64,000 nucleotides of DNA from Fidelibacterota bacterium (lineage in GTDB: Bacteria > Fidelibacterota > Marinisomatia > SCGC-AAA003-L08 > GCA-2689995). A model generated the notes under the pieces. It made no database searches and had not been told where the DNA came from. It saw nothing but the letters and a program-made list of their open reading frames with translations. The DNA is taken from assembly GCA_002689995.1 (NCBI GenBank), contig NZIV01000031.1:40521-104520 (forward strand), given 5' to 3'. The translations under genes were made by a program, and so were the position numbers. Positions 1-8,347 of this stretch are shown piece after piece (position 1 is the first letter of the stretch; each line of letters begins with the position of its first letter).

Positions 1-1
1 G

Positions 2-274
2 ATGATTATTGAAAATATTGATAAGGACTTTTTTTCAGCATTACTAATAAGTAAACCTATAAATTTTTTACATAAGGTAATTTTGATTACTCAAATTGAC
101 TGGAATAATAAATATCAATATAATTATTTTCAATGGAATACATCTTTTGATAGATTTAGTATAAATTATATATTATCAATTAATCCGAAGGAAATAGTCC
201 CTAGATTCCAAAGAGAAAATACATCGATAGATTATGGTATTTCGCATAAAATAATGTTTATCTTTAATTATTAG
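2..274 (+). CDS. C-terminal part of an unrecognised protein (gene probably enters from the left edge)
   Basis: The frame is open from the window edge, so the Met at base 2 need not be the true start. I recognise no family. The last 45 residues alternate hydrophobic and polar positions and the protein ends in an aromatic residue (FIFNY). That resembles the final strand of an outer-membrane beta-barrel, but this is only an inference. It stops 7 nt before the ABC ATPase gene and reads in the same direction, so it is probably in the same operon. Confidence 0.4.
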   Translation: MIIENIDKDFFSALLISKPINFLHKVILITQIDWNNKYQYNYFQWNTSFDRFSINYILSINPKEIVPRFQRENTSIDYGISHKIMFIFNY

Positions 275-281
275 GAAAATA

Positions 282-992
282 ATGGAAAATAATTATGTTA
301 TTAATATTCAAAAATTAGTAAAACAGTTCCCAGTAGGAGATGATTTATTTACAGCTTTGAAAGAAATAAATCTTAATATTAAAACTGCTGAATTTACTGG
401 TCTAGTTGGCTCTTCGGGTTCTGGTAAAACAACATTATTAAATATTATTGGAGGTCTAGATTCAGCGAGTAAAGGTGATATTAATGTTCTAGGTCATTCA
501 ATTAATTCTACAAATCATAATGAAAAAGCTAAAATACGAAGAAAGTATATGGGCTTTATTTTTCAAAGTTATAATTTACTCCCAGTATATACTGTATATG
601 AAAATATTGAATTACCATTATTATTAAATGGAATAAATTCTATAGAACGTGATAAAAAAGTCAAACAGGCAATTGAATGGGTAGGTTTAACAGATAAGAT
701 AAATTCTAAACCAATAACCCTAAGTGGTGGACAATGCCAAAGAACAGCTATTGCAAGAGCTATTGTACATCGTCCTGCACTTGTTTTAGCTGATGAACCA
801 ACTGCTAATTTAGATGCTGAAAATTCACATCAAATAATGAAGATATTGGTTAGTTTAAATAAAGAAATTTCTACTTCATTTCTTTTTGCAACTCATGATG
901 AAAAAATAATGAATTATTTAAAAAGAATAATTCGTTTGGAAGATGGTAAAATTATTAGTGATGTACTAACTGATATTGGAAACAAAGATTAA
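282..992 (+). CDS. ABC transporter ATP-binding protein, LolD/MacB type
   Basis: This is the cytoplasmic ATPase that would power the two permeases encoded directly downstream. Walker A GSSGSGKTT lies at about residues 43-51, the Q-loop (FIFQSYN) near 95, the signature LSGGQ at 147-151 followed by CQR, and Walker B LVLADEP at 167-173. At 236 aa it has the usual LolD/MacB ATPase length. The family drives mechanotransmission or lipoprotein release instead of ordinary import. One oddity is a Cys at 152, where most relatives have Gln (LSGGQQQR). The gene is 3 nt from the next one, so it is co-transcribed with it. The exported substrate cannot be read from the sequence. Confidence 0.93.
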   Translation: MENNYVINIQKLVKQFPVGDDLFTALKEINLNIKTAEFTGLVGSSGSGKTTLLNIIGGLDSASKGDINVLGHSINSTNHNEKAKIRRKYMGFIFQSYNLLPVYTVYENIELPLLLNGINSIERDKKVKQAIEWVGLTDKINSKPITLSGGQCQRTAIARAIVHRPALVLADEPTANLDAENSHQIMKILVSLNKEISTSFLFATHDEKIMNYLKRIIRLEDGKIISDVLTDIGNKD

Positions 993-995
993 ATA

Positions 996-2171
996 ATGCT
1001 CCTAAATATAGCTATTAAAAATTTATTAGGAGCACGTTTGAGAAGTTTCTTAAACATATTTGTTACTTCTTTATCTTTTTTTATTATCATATTTATTTCA
1101 GGGATGTATGATGGTATGCGTCAACATGCAAAGCATATTACTATTAAAACAGAAATTTCAGGCGGTGCTTATTGGCATCCTAATTATGATCCTTTAGATC
1201 CTATGTCATATGAAAAGTCTCATTCTGTTATTCCTTCTAAGATAAATATACTTATAGAAAAAAATAAAGCGGTACCTATTTTGGTTAGCCAGGCAACAAT
1301 ATATCCAAATGGGCGAATGATTCCTGTTATTATGAAAGGTATTTTACCTAGCCAATCTATTTTAGATATACCGGTAAATAAATTTATAGGACATGAAGAA
1401 ATTCATATTCCAATAGTTATTGGAAGAGGTATGGCTGAAAATGCAAAACTTGAAGTCGGTGATTCATTTATTCTAAGATGGTTAGATTCTGATAAAACAT
1501 ATGATGCGAATGAAGCTACTATTGTTCATATTATGGACACTGAAAATTTCAAAATAGATATCGGTCATATATGGCTACCTTTAAATAGTATGAGAAAAAT
1601 GTTAGCTATGGAAAATGAAGCATCTTATGTTGTTTTTGATACTGGGATACCCATTATAAATGAAAAGGAAGATTGGATTCATAGAGATGTAAATTATTTA
1701 ATTCAAGATATTGAAGCGGCAATTGAAGCTGACCAACCTGCAAATATAATTTTATTTATAATTCTTTTAGCTTTAGCTGCTATGGGTATTTTTAATGCAC
1801 AGGTTTTATCAATATTTAGAAGAGGTAAAGAAATAGGGACACTGATAGCATTAGGTATGACTCGTTCACAAGTTATAACCCTTTTTACTCTTGAAGGAAC
1901 ATTGGTTGCTTTTTTTGCTGCTTTAATGACTATTATTTTGTTTGGACCGCTTTTATGGTGGTTTAGTATTTATGGAATCCCTTTACCTATAGATTATTCA
2001 GAAATGGGATTGATAATAGCAAAACGTCTAATACCTATATATTCTTTTAAGCTTATTTTTAATACGACACTTTTAATATCTATAATTGTGTTGATAGTTA
2101 GTTATATTCCATCAAGGAAAATAGCTATTATGAATCCAACGGATGCATTAAGAGGAAAGACTATATTATGA
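996..2171 (+). CDS. ABC transporter permease, FtsX/LolC/MacB-like (first of pair)
   Basis: This 391-aa inner-membrane protein has the FtsX/MacB layout. One N-terminal membrane segment (about residues 18-40) is followed by a large periplasmic domain of about 200 residues. Three C-terminal membrane segments follow, near 254-275, 303-325 and 355-372. The cytoplasmic loop with RRGKEIGTLIALGMTRSQV is the typical family segment after the second helix. It pairs with the next permease, whose ATG overlaps its stop (ATGA), and with the ATPase upstream. A LolCE-like lipoprotein exporter or a MacB-like exporter are both possible, and the neighbouring LolA-like gene favours the former. Confidence 0.88.
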   Translation: MLLNIAIKNLLGARLRSFLNIFVTSLSFFIIIFISGMYDGMRQHAKHITIKTEISGGAYWHPNYDPLDPMSYEKSHSVIPSKINILIEKNKAVPILVSQATIYPNGRMIPVIMKGILPSQSILDIPVNKFIGHEEIHIPIVIGRGMAENAKLEVGDSFILRWLDSDKTYDANEATIVHIMDTENFKIDIGHIWLPLNSMRKMLAMENEASYVVFDTGIPIINEKEDWIHRDVNYLIQDIEAAIEADQPANIILFIILLALAAMGIFNAQVLSIFRRGKEIGTLIALGMTRSQVITLFTLEGTLVAFFAALMTIILFGPLLWWFSIYGIPLPIDYSEMGLIIAKRLIPIYSFKLIFNTTLLISIIVLIVSYIPSRKIAIMNPTDALRGKTIL

Positions 2172-3451
2172 TAAAGTTTTTATCAAAAGGTCTTTTAAGA
2201 GATCGATCTAGAAGTTTATTTCCTGTTGTAATCATTACTATTACCGTAACTGTTGTTATTTTTGTTCTTGGTTTTATGAGAGGTATGATGAATACTATGT
2301 TTTTAGATACTGCAGTCATTATTTCTGGATATGAAAAAGTTGTAACAAGAGCATATAATGATGAGAGTCAATTACTACCTAATGATCTTGCACTAGTAGA
2401 TATAGAACCATTGTTAGATCAATTACATAAATTATATCCTGATTATTTTTGGTCTCCCAAAATTTCCTTCGCTGGTTTATTAGATATACCTGATGAAAAT
2501 AATGAGACAAAATCACAAGGACCTGTAATTGCTATGGGAATTGATCTCTTATCACCTAATTCAAGACAGATCGAATTATGGAATCTTGAAAATTTTCTTA
2601 AATCTGGTCGCTTACCTGAAAAATATAATGAAGTTCTAATCAGTACTAAACTTGCAAATAAATTAAATGTTAAAGTTGGTCAGATATTAACTTTTATAGG
2701 GACAACAATGGAAAATGCTTTTACGACCTATAATTTTATACTTGTTGGAACTTTTGATTTAATGAAAGGCCAAATTGATAGACAGATGTTATTAGTGGAT
2801 ATATCTGGAGCTCAGGAAGCACTTGATATGCAAGGAGCAGCATCTGAAATTTTAGGTTTTACGAATGACTTATTTTATGACGATAAAAGTGCCGTTTCTA
2901 TAAGGAACGATTATAATAATAGTTTTTTAGATACTTCTTATATGTATAGTCCCATGATGCTTGCACTTAGAGACTCAGGTCAAATGGGTACGATGGTTGA
3001 TTTTAGTAATTCTGCATTAATAGTTATTGGAGGAATATTTTTAATAATTGTAATGGTTGTACTATGGAATATGGGATTGATGAATGGCTTAAGAAGACAT
3101 GGAGAAATTGGTTTACGATTGGCTATTGGAGAATCAAAAGGTCAGGTATATAAATCAATGATTTATGAAGCAATAATTGTTGGGTTTATAGGTACAATTA
3201 TTGGTACAGTGATTGGTTTAAGTCTGACCTATTACTTTCAAGAGAATGGAATTGATTATACTGAAGCAGTTCAAGGTATGAATACAAGTTCAATGGTGTT
3301 ACCAAATATTTTTTATACGCAAGTTACTTCGGATCTTTATTATATAGGGTTTCTACCTGGTTTATTTGCAACTGTTCTAGGAACCATGTTGGCTGGCATA
3401 GCAATATACAAACGAGAAATGTCTCAATTATTTAAGGAATTAGAATCATGA
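2168..3451 (+). CDS. ABC transporter permease, FtsX/LolE-like (second of pair)
   Basis: This 427-aa permease has the same plan as its neighbour: a membrane helix near residues 18-38, a long periplasmic domain, then three helices (about 280-300, 335-355 and 395-415). The loop RRHGEIGLRLAIGESKGQV matches the FtsX-family motif. It overlaps the previous gene and the following LolA-like gene by 4 nt each, so it is translationally coupled in one operon. The presence of two different permeases suggests a heterodimeric LolC/LolE-type complex, which is inferred from the layout. Confidence 0.88.
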   Translation: MIKFLSKGLLRDRSRSLFPVVIITITVTVVIFVLGFMRGMMNTMFLDTAVIISGYEKVVTRAYNDESQLLPNDLALVDIEPLLDQLHKLYPDYFWSPKISFAGLLDIPDENNETKSQGPVIAMGIDLLSPNSRQIELWNLENFLKSGRLPEKYNEVLISTKLANKLNVKVGQILTFIGTTMENAFTTYNFILVGTFDLMKGQIDRQMLLVDISGAQEALDMQGAASEILGFTNDLFYDDKSAVSIRNDYNNSFLDTSYMYSPMMLALRDSGQMGTMVDFSNSALIVIGGIFLIIVMVVLWNMGLMNGLRRHGEIGLRLAIGESKGQVYKSMIYEAIIVGFIGTIIGTVIGLSLTYYFQENGIDYTEAVQGMNTSSMVLPNIFYTQVTSDLYYIGFLPGLFATVLGTMLAGIAIYKREMSQLFKELES

Positions 3452-4188
3452 TAAAAACGTTATTTTTTATTTTATTTTTTTCTTTTAGTTTTTCTGATGA
3501 ATTTGATTCAAGTTTAGATTCTATAATCATTAATCTTGATAGTAATTTAAATTCGTATAATAGAGTTGTCGTTAGTGATATGATAATACATGGTAGACGT
3601 AAATCCCGAACAATATCATCAAGAAATTGGAGTATTGGAACAGACACTTCTTTTACTGAACACCTCTCGCCTGCAAGAGAGAAAGGTGTTAAAATGTTAA
3701 AAATAAAAGATAAACTTTGGACATATTCACCTCAAACTGATAGAGTAATACAAATATCTGGTCATATGTTACGACAGTCAATGAATGGATCTGATATGTC
3801 TTATAAAGATATGATGGAAACTAGACCGATGCGTGAATTATATAATTTGAAGTTAGAAGGTTCAGAAATAATAGAAGGTAGAGATCATTGGGTTATATTT
3901 ATGATTGCTAAAGTTAAAGGACTATCTTATCCTAATAGAAAGTCATGGATAGATAAAGAATATTTTTTGCCAATAAAGGAAGAATTATATGCTAAAAGTG
4001 GAAAATTATTAAAAACAACATTTATGAAAGATATTAGAAAGGTTGAGAACAGGTGGTTTCCATTTTATTATAAATATAAAGATGAGTTAAAAATTAATAG
4101 TAAGGGAACTGAATGGATTATAAAAGATGTTAAATTTAATGTAAATATTAATTCAGCTAGATTCTCTAAATCATATCTTCGAAAATAA
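3448..4188 (+). CDS. Outer membrane lipoprotein-sorting protein, LolA-like (TP_0789/PF17131 type)
   Basis: This 246-aa protein has an N-terminal signal peptide (hydrophobic stretch followed by FSFSDEF). The segment with a trimmed TYSPQTDRVIQISGHMLRQSMNG-like sequence, followed by GSDMSYKDMM, matches what I remember of the PF17131 outer-membrane lipoprotein-sorting family, which has the LolA half-barrel fold. It would act in the periplasm and carry a hydrophobic client between membranes. It is translationally coupled to the two FtsX-like permeases, which supports a joint envelope-export role. A second LolA homologue lies downstream of ftsK in this window, so this one probably has a dedicated client. 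Confidence 0.8.
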   Translation: MIKTLFFILFFSFSFSDEFDSSLDSIIINLDSNLNSYNRVVVSDMIIHGRRKSRTISSRNWSIGTDTSFTEHLSPAREKGVKMLKIKDKLWTYSPQTDRVIQISGHMLRQSMNGSDMSYKDMMETRPMRELYNLKLEGSEIIEGRDHWVIFMIAKVKGLSYPNRKSWIDKEYFLPIKEELYAKSGKLLKTTFMKDIRKVENRWFPFYYKYKDELKINSKGTEWIIKDVKFNVNINSARFSKSYLRK

Positions 4189-4206
4189 ATTAAAAAAACT
4201 ATAAAT

Positions 4207-6750
4207 ATGAAAAACATTATTTTAATTATTTTATTCTCATCTATTTTTTCTCAAGAAAATATAAATATTAATGGATTTATAAGAGATATAGAATCAGGAG
4301 AACCCATATCTTATGCAAATATTTTTTTAAGTGATACAAATTATGGTACAGCATCAAATATTGATGGTTATTATTTAATAATGGATATTCCTGTAGGTGA
4401 ATATGAACTTAATGTGAATATCATTGGTTATAAATTTTATAAAAAAAATATAATTATAACAACTTTAAACAGTAGAATAGATGTCAGCCTAAAAAAAGAA
4501 GTTTTAAAAGCTGCTGAAGTTAATGTAACGGCTGAAAGGAAGAAATTCGAGAAATCAATTGAGAGTAGTCAAGTATCATTAGATTTTAGAGAAATTAATT
4601 CAGCACCAGCATTAATTGAACCTGATGTTTTTAGGACACTTCAATTATTACCAGGAGTACAAACAATAAGTGATTTTTCTAGTGCGTTGTATGTAAGAGG
4701 AAGTACCCCTGATCAAAATTTAATTTTATTAGATGGTATTTCTGTTTATAATCCATATCATTTAGGTGGGATTTTTTCAACATTTAATACTGAATCAATT
4801 AAAGAGGCAGATTTTCATGCAGGAGGTTTTCCTGCTAGATATGGTGGAAGAATGGGATCAATATTAAATATTATCAACAGAGAAGGTAATAGTAAAGAGG
4901 TAAAAGGGTCAGCAAATATTTCTCTTATTTCAGCTAAGGCATTAATTGAAGGACCTTTGCCTAATTGGAAATCAATTAATGGTTCATGGATGTTTTCAGG
5001 GCGCAGAACTTATTTTGATAAAATAATTGATATGCTTAATATTCCTTTAGATGGAGGTAATGGTAAGGAGCGAAATAAAGACAGTCAAAGTATTGATGAT
5101 AGTGAACAAAATTCTGAACAAACACTACAATTTCCGTATTATTTTTATGATTACCAAGCTAAATTAAATTTAAATATAGGAGATAATCATCGTTTAACAT
5201 ACACGCGATTTTATGGTGACGATAGAATTGATTTTAATGTTAATGATCAGCAATATTCAGAAAATACAAATCAACTAAATAGTAATTTTAATATTGAATG
5301 GCCTTGGGGTAATAAAACAGATGGAATTACATGGAGGTGGATTATATCGCCTAATTTAATTTCAAAAACTTTCATTGCAAATAGCCGTTTTAGATTTGAT
5401 TTTGGAATGTATTTTGGTAATGAATATACATATAATGATACTTTGAGTTATAATGATCAGGAGAATATTAATATATTATCAAATATTTCAAACTTTGGAA
5501 TAAATTTTTATGATATTATAAAAGATCAAACAATAGAATCAGAGTTTACATGGATAAAGAATAATAAACATACTTTAACGGGAGGTTACCAATACAAAGA
5601 TGTCGAATTTAGTTTAGGGATGGAATTTGATAGTTACTCTAGTCAATCTATTTTAGAATATAATCAACAAAATGATTCTTTTTTTGATACAACAATAGTT
5701 CAGGATACAAATTTTATACCTTTAGATATGCAGAATAGCACAAGAGAGCTGTCATTATTCTTGCAAGATGAATGGAAAGTTTCTCAATTATTATCAATTC
5801 AGGCTGGAATTAGAGCCACTAACTATAGTTTGCATGATTCAACTTATTTTGAACCTCGTATTGGTATAAAATATTGGTTATCAAATGATTTATCTTTAAA
5901 ATTTAATTATGGTAAATTTCATCAATTTCTCACAATTGCAAATTCACCAGATGAGAATTTCAGAATTATTGATTTTTGGCTTGGAATACCTGAAAATAAA
6001 AGTGCGAGTCTATCAGAACATACAATAGTCGGATTAGAATATTTTTCAAATAATAATATTTTATATAGAGTTGAAGGTTATTATAAAGATTTTGATAATC
6101 TTTTAACACTAAAAGAAGCAAATTTCTTTTCTAATTCAGATGGTACTGTTCAGACAAGTTCACCATTTAATGAATTTTGGGATACTGATGCTTATTCATA
6201 TGGATTAGAATTACTAATTAAAAAATCGTCTGGAGATATAAGTGGTTGGATTGGTTATACTTATGCTAATGCATTTTATTATTTACCTGAATATGGATGG
6301 CACAGTCCTACTTTTGATAGAACACATACTATTAATGTAGTAGCAAATTTTAATGCATTATCTAAAATTAAATTAAGTTCATCTTTATCCTATTCTAGTG
6401 GCAATCCATATACTCCATTATACGGTCAATATTATGAATGGTGGTTAAATAATGGAGTTAATGTAAATGAAGATCAGTCCATTGCTTTTTTATATGGAGA
6501 AAAAAATTCAAGACGATATGATCCGTATTTTAGAATTGATTTAGGTCTGACTACAAAAAATCTAAAAATATTTGGAGTAAATACTGAATATTACCTTCAA
6601 ATAATTAATTTAACTAATCATAAAAATATATTCCAATATTTTTATAGACAAAAAACTAATATAGATACAGGAAATAGGATTGGGGTTGAAAGATTTCCAA
6701 TTACAATGTTTCCATTTATGCCATTCATAGGAGTAAAATTTGAATTTTAA
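4207..6750 (+). CDS. TonB-dependent outer-membrane receptor with N-terminal carboxypeptidase-regulatory-like domain
   Basis: This 847-aa outer-membrane transporter is energised by TonB. A signal peptide covers residues 1-15. A CarboxypepD_reg-like beta-sandwich follows at about 20-105 (GFIRDIESGEPISYANIF). The plug domain spans about 130-230 and includes LYVRGSTPDQNLILLDG and ARYGGRMGS. A large barrel ends in the aromatic terminus VKFEF, as barrel proteins do. It lies 18 nt downstream of the LolA-like gene and overlaps the next lipoprotein gene. The substrate is unknown. The domain order is typical of the Bacteroidetes/Chlorobi/Marinimicrobia type rather than of proteobacterial siderophore receptors. 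Confidence 0.93.
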   Translation: MKNIILIILFSSIFSQENININGFIRDIESGEPISYANIFLSDTNYGTASNIDGYYLIMDIPVGEYELNVNIIGYKFYKKNIIITTLNSRIDVSLKKEVLKAAEVNVTAERKKFEKSIESSQVSLDFREINSAPALIEPDVFRTLQLLPGVQTISDFSSALYVRGSTPDQNLILLDGISVYNPYHLGGIFSTFNTESIKEADFHAGGFPARYGGRMGSILNIINREGNSKEVKGSANISLISAKALIEGPLPNWKSINGSWMFSGRRTYFDKIIDMLNIPLDGGNGKERNKDSQSIDDSEQNSEQTLQFPYYFYDYQAKLNLNIGDNHRLTYTRFYGDDRIDFNVNDQQYSENTNQLNSNFNIEWPWGNKTDGITWRWIISPNLISKTFIANSRFRFDFGMYFGNEYTYNDTLSYNDQENINILSNISNFGINFYDIIKDQTIESEFTWIKNNKHTLTGGYQYKDVEFSLGMEFDSYSSQSILEYNQQNDSFFDTTIVQDTNFIPLDMQNSTRELSLFLQDEWKVSQLLSIQAGIRATNYSLHDSTYFEPRIGIKYWLSNDLSLKFNYGKFHQFLTIANSPDENFRIIDFWLGIPENKSASLSEHTIVGLEYFSNNNILYRVEGYYKDFDNLLTLKEANFFSNSDGTVQTSSPFNEFWDTDAYSYGLELLIKKSSGDISGWIGYTYANAFYYLPEYGWHSPTFDRTHTINVVANFNALSKIKLSSSLSYSSGNPYTPLYGQYYEWWLNNGVNVNEDQSIAFLYGEKNSRRYDPYFRIDLGLTTKNLKIFGVNTEYYLQIINLTNHKNIFQYFYRQKTNIDTGNRIGVERFPITMFPFMPFIGVKFEF

Positions 6751-7867
6751 TAAATTAAATAATAAAATATTTATATGTTTATTTTTTTTGATATTTTATT
6801 CTTGTAATTGGACTAATATGTATGAATCTTCGAATTGGGAAGAAGTAAATGAGCCACATAGCTCAAAACTAAATATTAAAGCGATTATAGTATTAGATTC
6901 GTTATTGAATTATGATGAAGATAATATGGATAATTGTGATTATGATTATCATGGAGATATAATTAATCTCTGCCAGATAAAAGATGAAATCTACTTTGAG
7001 CATGGACTATCATCTGTTCAGATATATTCTACTATGGGATTAAATGAAATTAGTGCAACTGTTAGTGATACAATGCCTGAATGGTACGACTGTATTGCTA
7101 GTGCTGAACAGGATTGGGATAACCAATGGTGTAATCAACAATTCTTTATTTATCAACCAGAGTCTATTGTTAAGGATGCAAATGTAATAGTAAAAGACGT
7201 TGATTCTGGAATAGAATATATTTTCAATTATATTGAAACTGAATATGTTTATGTAAATACAGAATTTTTTGCTGATAGTCTAAATATTGATGTACATCAT
7301 TATAAAGATACTTCAGGTAATTTTATACCAAAATCTAATACAACATATTCACTTTTTATTTCACATAATGATTATGATGATATTAATGGCGAAATAACTA
7401 CTCCTAATATTCCCTATATAAGTATGGAATTAGCAGATACATTAAGTGTTGGAGAGGTGTATACCATAAATTGGAACCCTATAGAAAATCAAGGAATAAT
7501 CGAGGGTTATATAGATGGATATAAGTTCCATAACTTTGAAGAATCTAAACGATTTTGTGGTGGAAGATTTTATTCTGAAATAAATTTACAAGATAGCTCT
7601 TATATTGTATTCCCTGATTTCATTGAAACAGAAGATGATTATTGTTCTGACGAACCCACAGATTTATTAATTAATCTTATCAGTATGGACCATAATTATT
7701 ATGAATATTTTGTAATAGGTAATGGGCTAAAATTTGAAAATTTTCTTCTAGAAGGAGCTGGTACAAGCGGACAATCTATTGGTATTGATGGTGGTTATGG
7801 CATCTTTGGTTCTTATGGTTCAAATAAATTATTTAGAATAATATTACCTCAAAATTACCTTGAGTAA
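6740..7867 (+). CDS. DUF4249-like secreted lipoprotein paired with the TonB-dependent receptor
   Basis: The TTG start overlaps the end of the receptor gene by 11 nt, so the two are coupled. A lipoprotein signal ends at Cys22 (FYSC), which predicts a lipidated envelope protein of 375 aa. The arrangement resembles DUF4249 proteins, which often sit next to TonB-dependent receptors: an early strand ending in a Val-x-Asp pattern, a middle segment with DANVIVKD, then TYSLFISHNDYDDINGEIT. The family assignment is from memory of pattern and context and is moderate. The likely role is an accessory surface lipoprotein of the receptor. A bidirectional terminator lies 54 nt beyond the stop. Confidence 0.7.
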   Translation: MNFNKLNNKIFICLFFLIFYSCNWTNMYESSNWEEVNEPHSSKLNIKAIIVLDSLLNYDEDNMDNCDYDYHGDIINLCQIKDEIYFEHGLSSVQIYSTMGLNEISATVSDTMPEWYDCIASAEQDWDNQWCNQQFFIYQPESIVKDANVIVKDVDSGIEYIFNYIETEYVYVNTEFFADSLNIDVHHYKDTSGNFIPKSNTTYSLFISHNDYDDINGEITTPNIPYISMELADTLSVGEVYTINWNPIENQGIIEGYIDGYKFHNFEESKRFCGGRFYSEINLQDSSYIVFPDFIETEDDYCSDEPTDLLINLISMDHNYYEYFVIGNGLKFENFLLEGAGTSGQSIGIDGGYGIFGSYGSNKLFRIILPQNYLE

Positions 7868-7876
7868 TAATAGAGT

Positions 7877-7899
7877 CTTATTTCTAATAAAGGAATAAG
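7877..7899. other. Small inverted repeat after the receptor-lipoprotein operon
   Basis: An 8-bp stem (CTTATTTC/GGAATAAG with one G-T pair) closes a 7-nt loop just after the lipoprotein stop codon. It is not followed by a T-run, so it is not a canonical terminator by itself. It could act as an RNA 3'-end stabiliser. Confidence 0.3.
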
Positions 7900-7920
7900 G
7901 CCCTATATTTAAGTAAAAAT

Positions 7921-7964
7921 AAAAAAGGAGCAATTTTAAGGCTTATTATATCACTCCTTTTTTT
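7921..7964. terminator. Bidirectional Rho-independent terminator between convergent genes
   Basis: A perfect 10-bp stem (AAAAAAGGAG with CTCCTTTTTT) encloses a 23-nt loop. Read in either direction, the stem is followed by a run of T. It lies 54 nt after the lipoprotein gene on the plus strand and 15 nt after the small minus-strand ORF, so it can end both transcripts. Confidence 0.65.
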
Positions 7965-7978
7965 ACTGACAGAAGACT

Positions 7979-8128
7979 TTATTTTACGAGGTAAAGCTTT
8001 TGTGATTTAATTTGGTTATTAAAATCAAACTTTATAGCATCTCTAATTCTAATCTTCTGATTCTCTTTAACCTTTTGAAAATCAATCCATTGTTCTTTTA
8101 TTTTCTGAAATTGATGTTTATAGTTCAT
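7979..8128 (-). CDS. Small basic protein of 49 aa, candidate iron-regulated gene (not in the ORF track)
   Basis: I read this ORF by hand on the minus strand: ATG at 8128-8126 and TAA at 7981-7979. The product begins MNYKHQFQKIKEQW and ends QKLYLVK. It is rich in Lys and Gln, has no Cys, and has neither a signal peptide nor a membrane segment; the N-terminal half looks helical. I recognise no family. Reality is supported by context. A perfect Fur-box palindrome lies 43 nt upstream of its ATG, and a terminator stem with a T-run lies 15 nt beyond its stop. The alternative is that the transcript is a Fur-controlled small RNA and the ORF is incidental. HemP was considered and does not match. Confidence 0.5.
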   Translation of the reverse strand: MNYKHQFQKIKEQWIDFQKVKENQKIRIRDAIKFDFNNQIKSQKLYLVK

Positions 8129-8170
8129 TAATATTATATGTTGATACACAAAAAATATAATGTAATTTAA

Positions 8171-8185
8171 TGAGAATCATTCTCA
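8171..8185. promoter_or_regulatory. Fur box (7-1-7 palindrome)
   Basis: TGAGAATCATTCTCA is a perfect 7-1-7 inverted repeat matching the Fur-family operator core TGATAATnATTATCA, with G/C at the two positions commonly seen as GAGAAT. It lies 43 nt upstream of the minus-strand small ORF and 162 nt upstream of the GH81 gene. Repression by iron-loaded Fur, most likely of the small gene, is inferred. A Zur or PerR paralogue could also bind such a site. Confidence 0.72.
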
Positions 8186-8229
8186 ATATCATATATATTT
8201 ATTAACCTAAAATATTTTTCAATTGAATT

Positions 8230-8281
8230 TCAATAAGTTTTTATTTTTGCATATATCAATAAGTTTTTATTTTTGCATATA
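8230..8281. repeat. Two exact tandem copies of a 26-bp unit upstream of the GH81 gene
   Basis: The unit tcaataagtttttatttttgcatata occurs twice head to tail (8230-8255 and 8256-8281). It begins 44 nt after the Fur box and ends 66 nt before the laminarinase ATG. It could be a duplicated regulator site or promoter element, or a replication-slippage duplication. No homologous copy was noticed elsewhere in the window. Confidence 0.85.
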
Positions 8282-8347
8282 GTAATAGATTTGAAGTATT
8301 TTTTATTAAAGAAATTAATTAGTTAAAAAAAGAAAAGTGAACATAAG

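Noticed and set aside
7877-7899. Terminator for the receptor operon
   Set aside because: The stem lacks a T-run, and the stem at 7921-7964 is much better placed and formed.
7979-8128. HemP/HmuP heme-uptake protein for the small Fur-linked ORF
   Set aside because: The ending QKLYLVK looks a little like HemP, but the conserved His/Gly/Arg pattern before it is absent.
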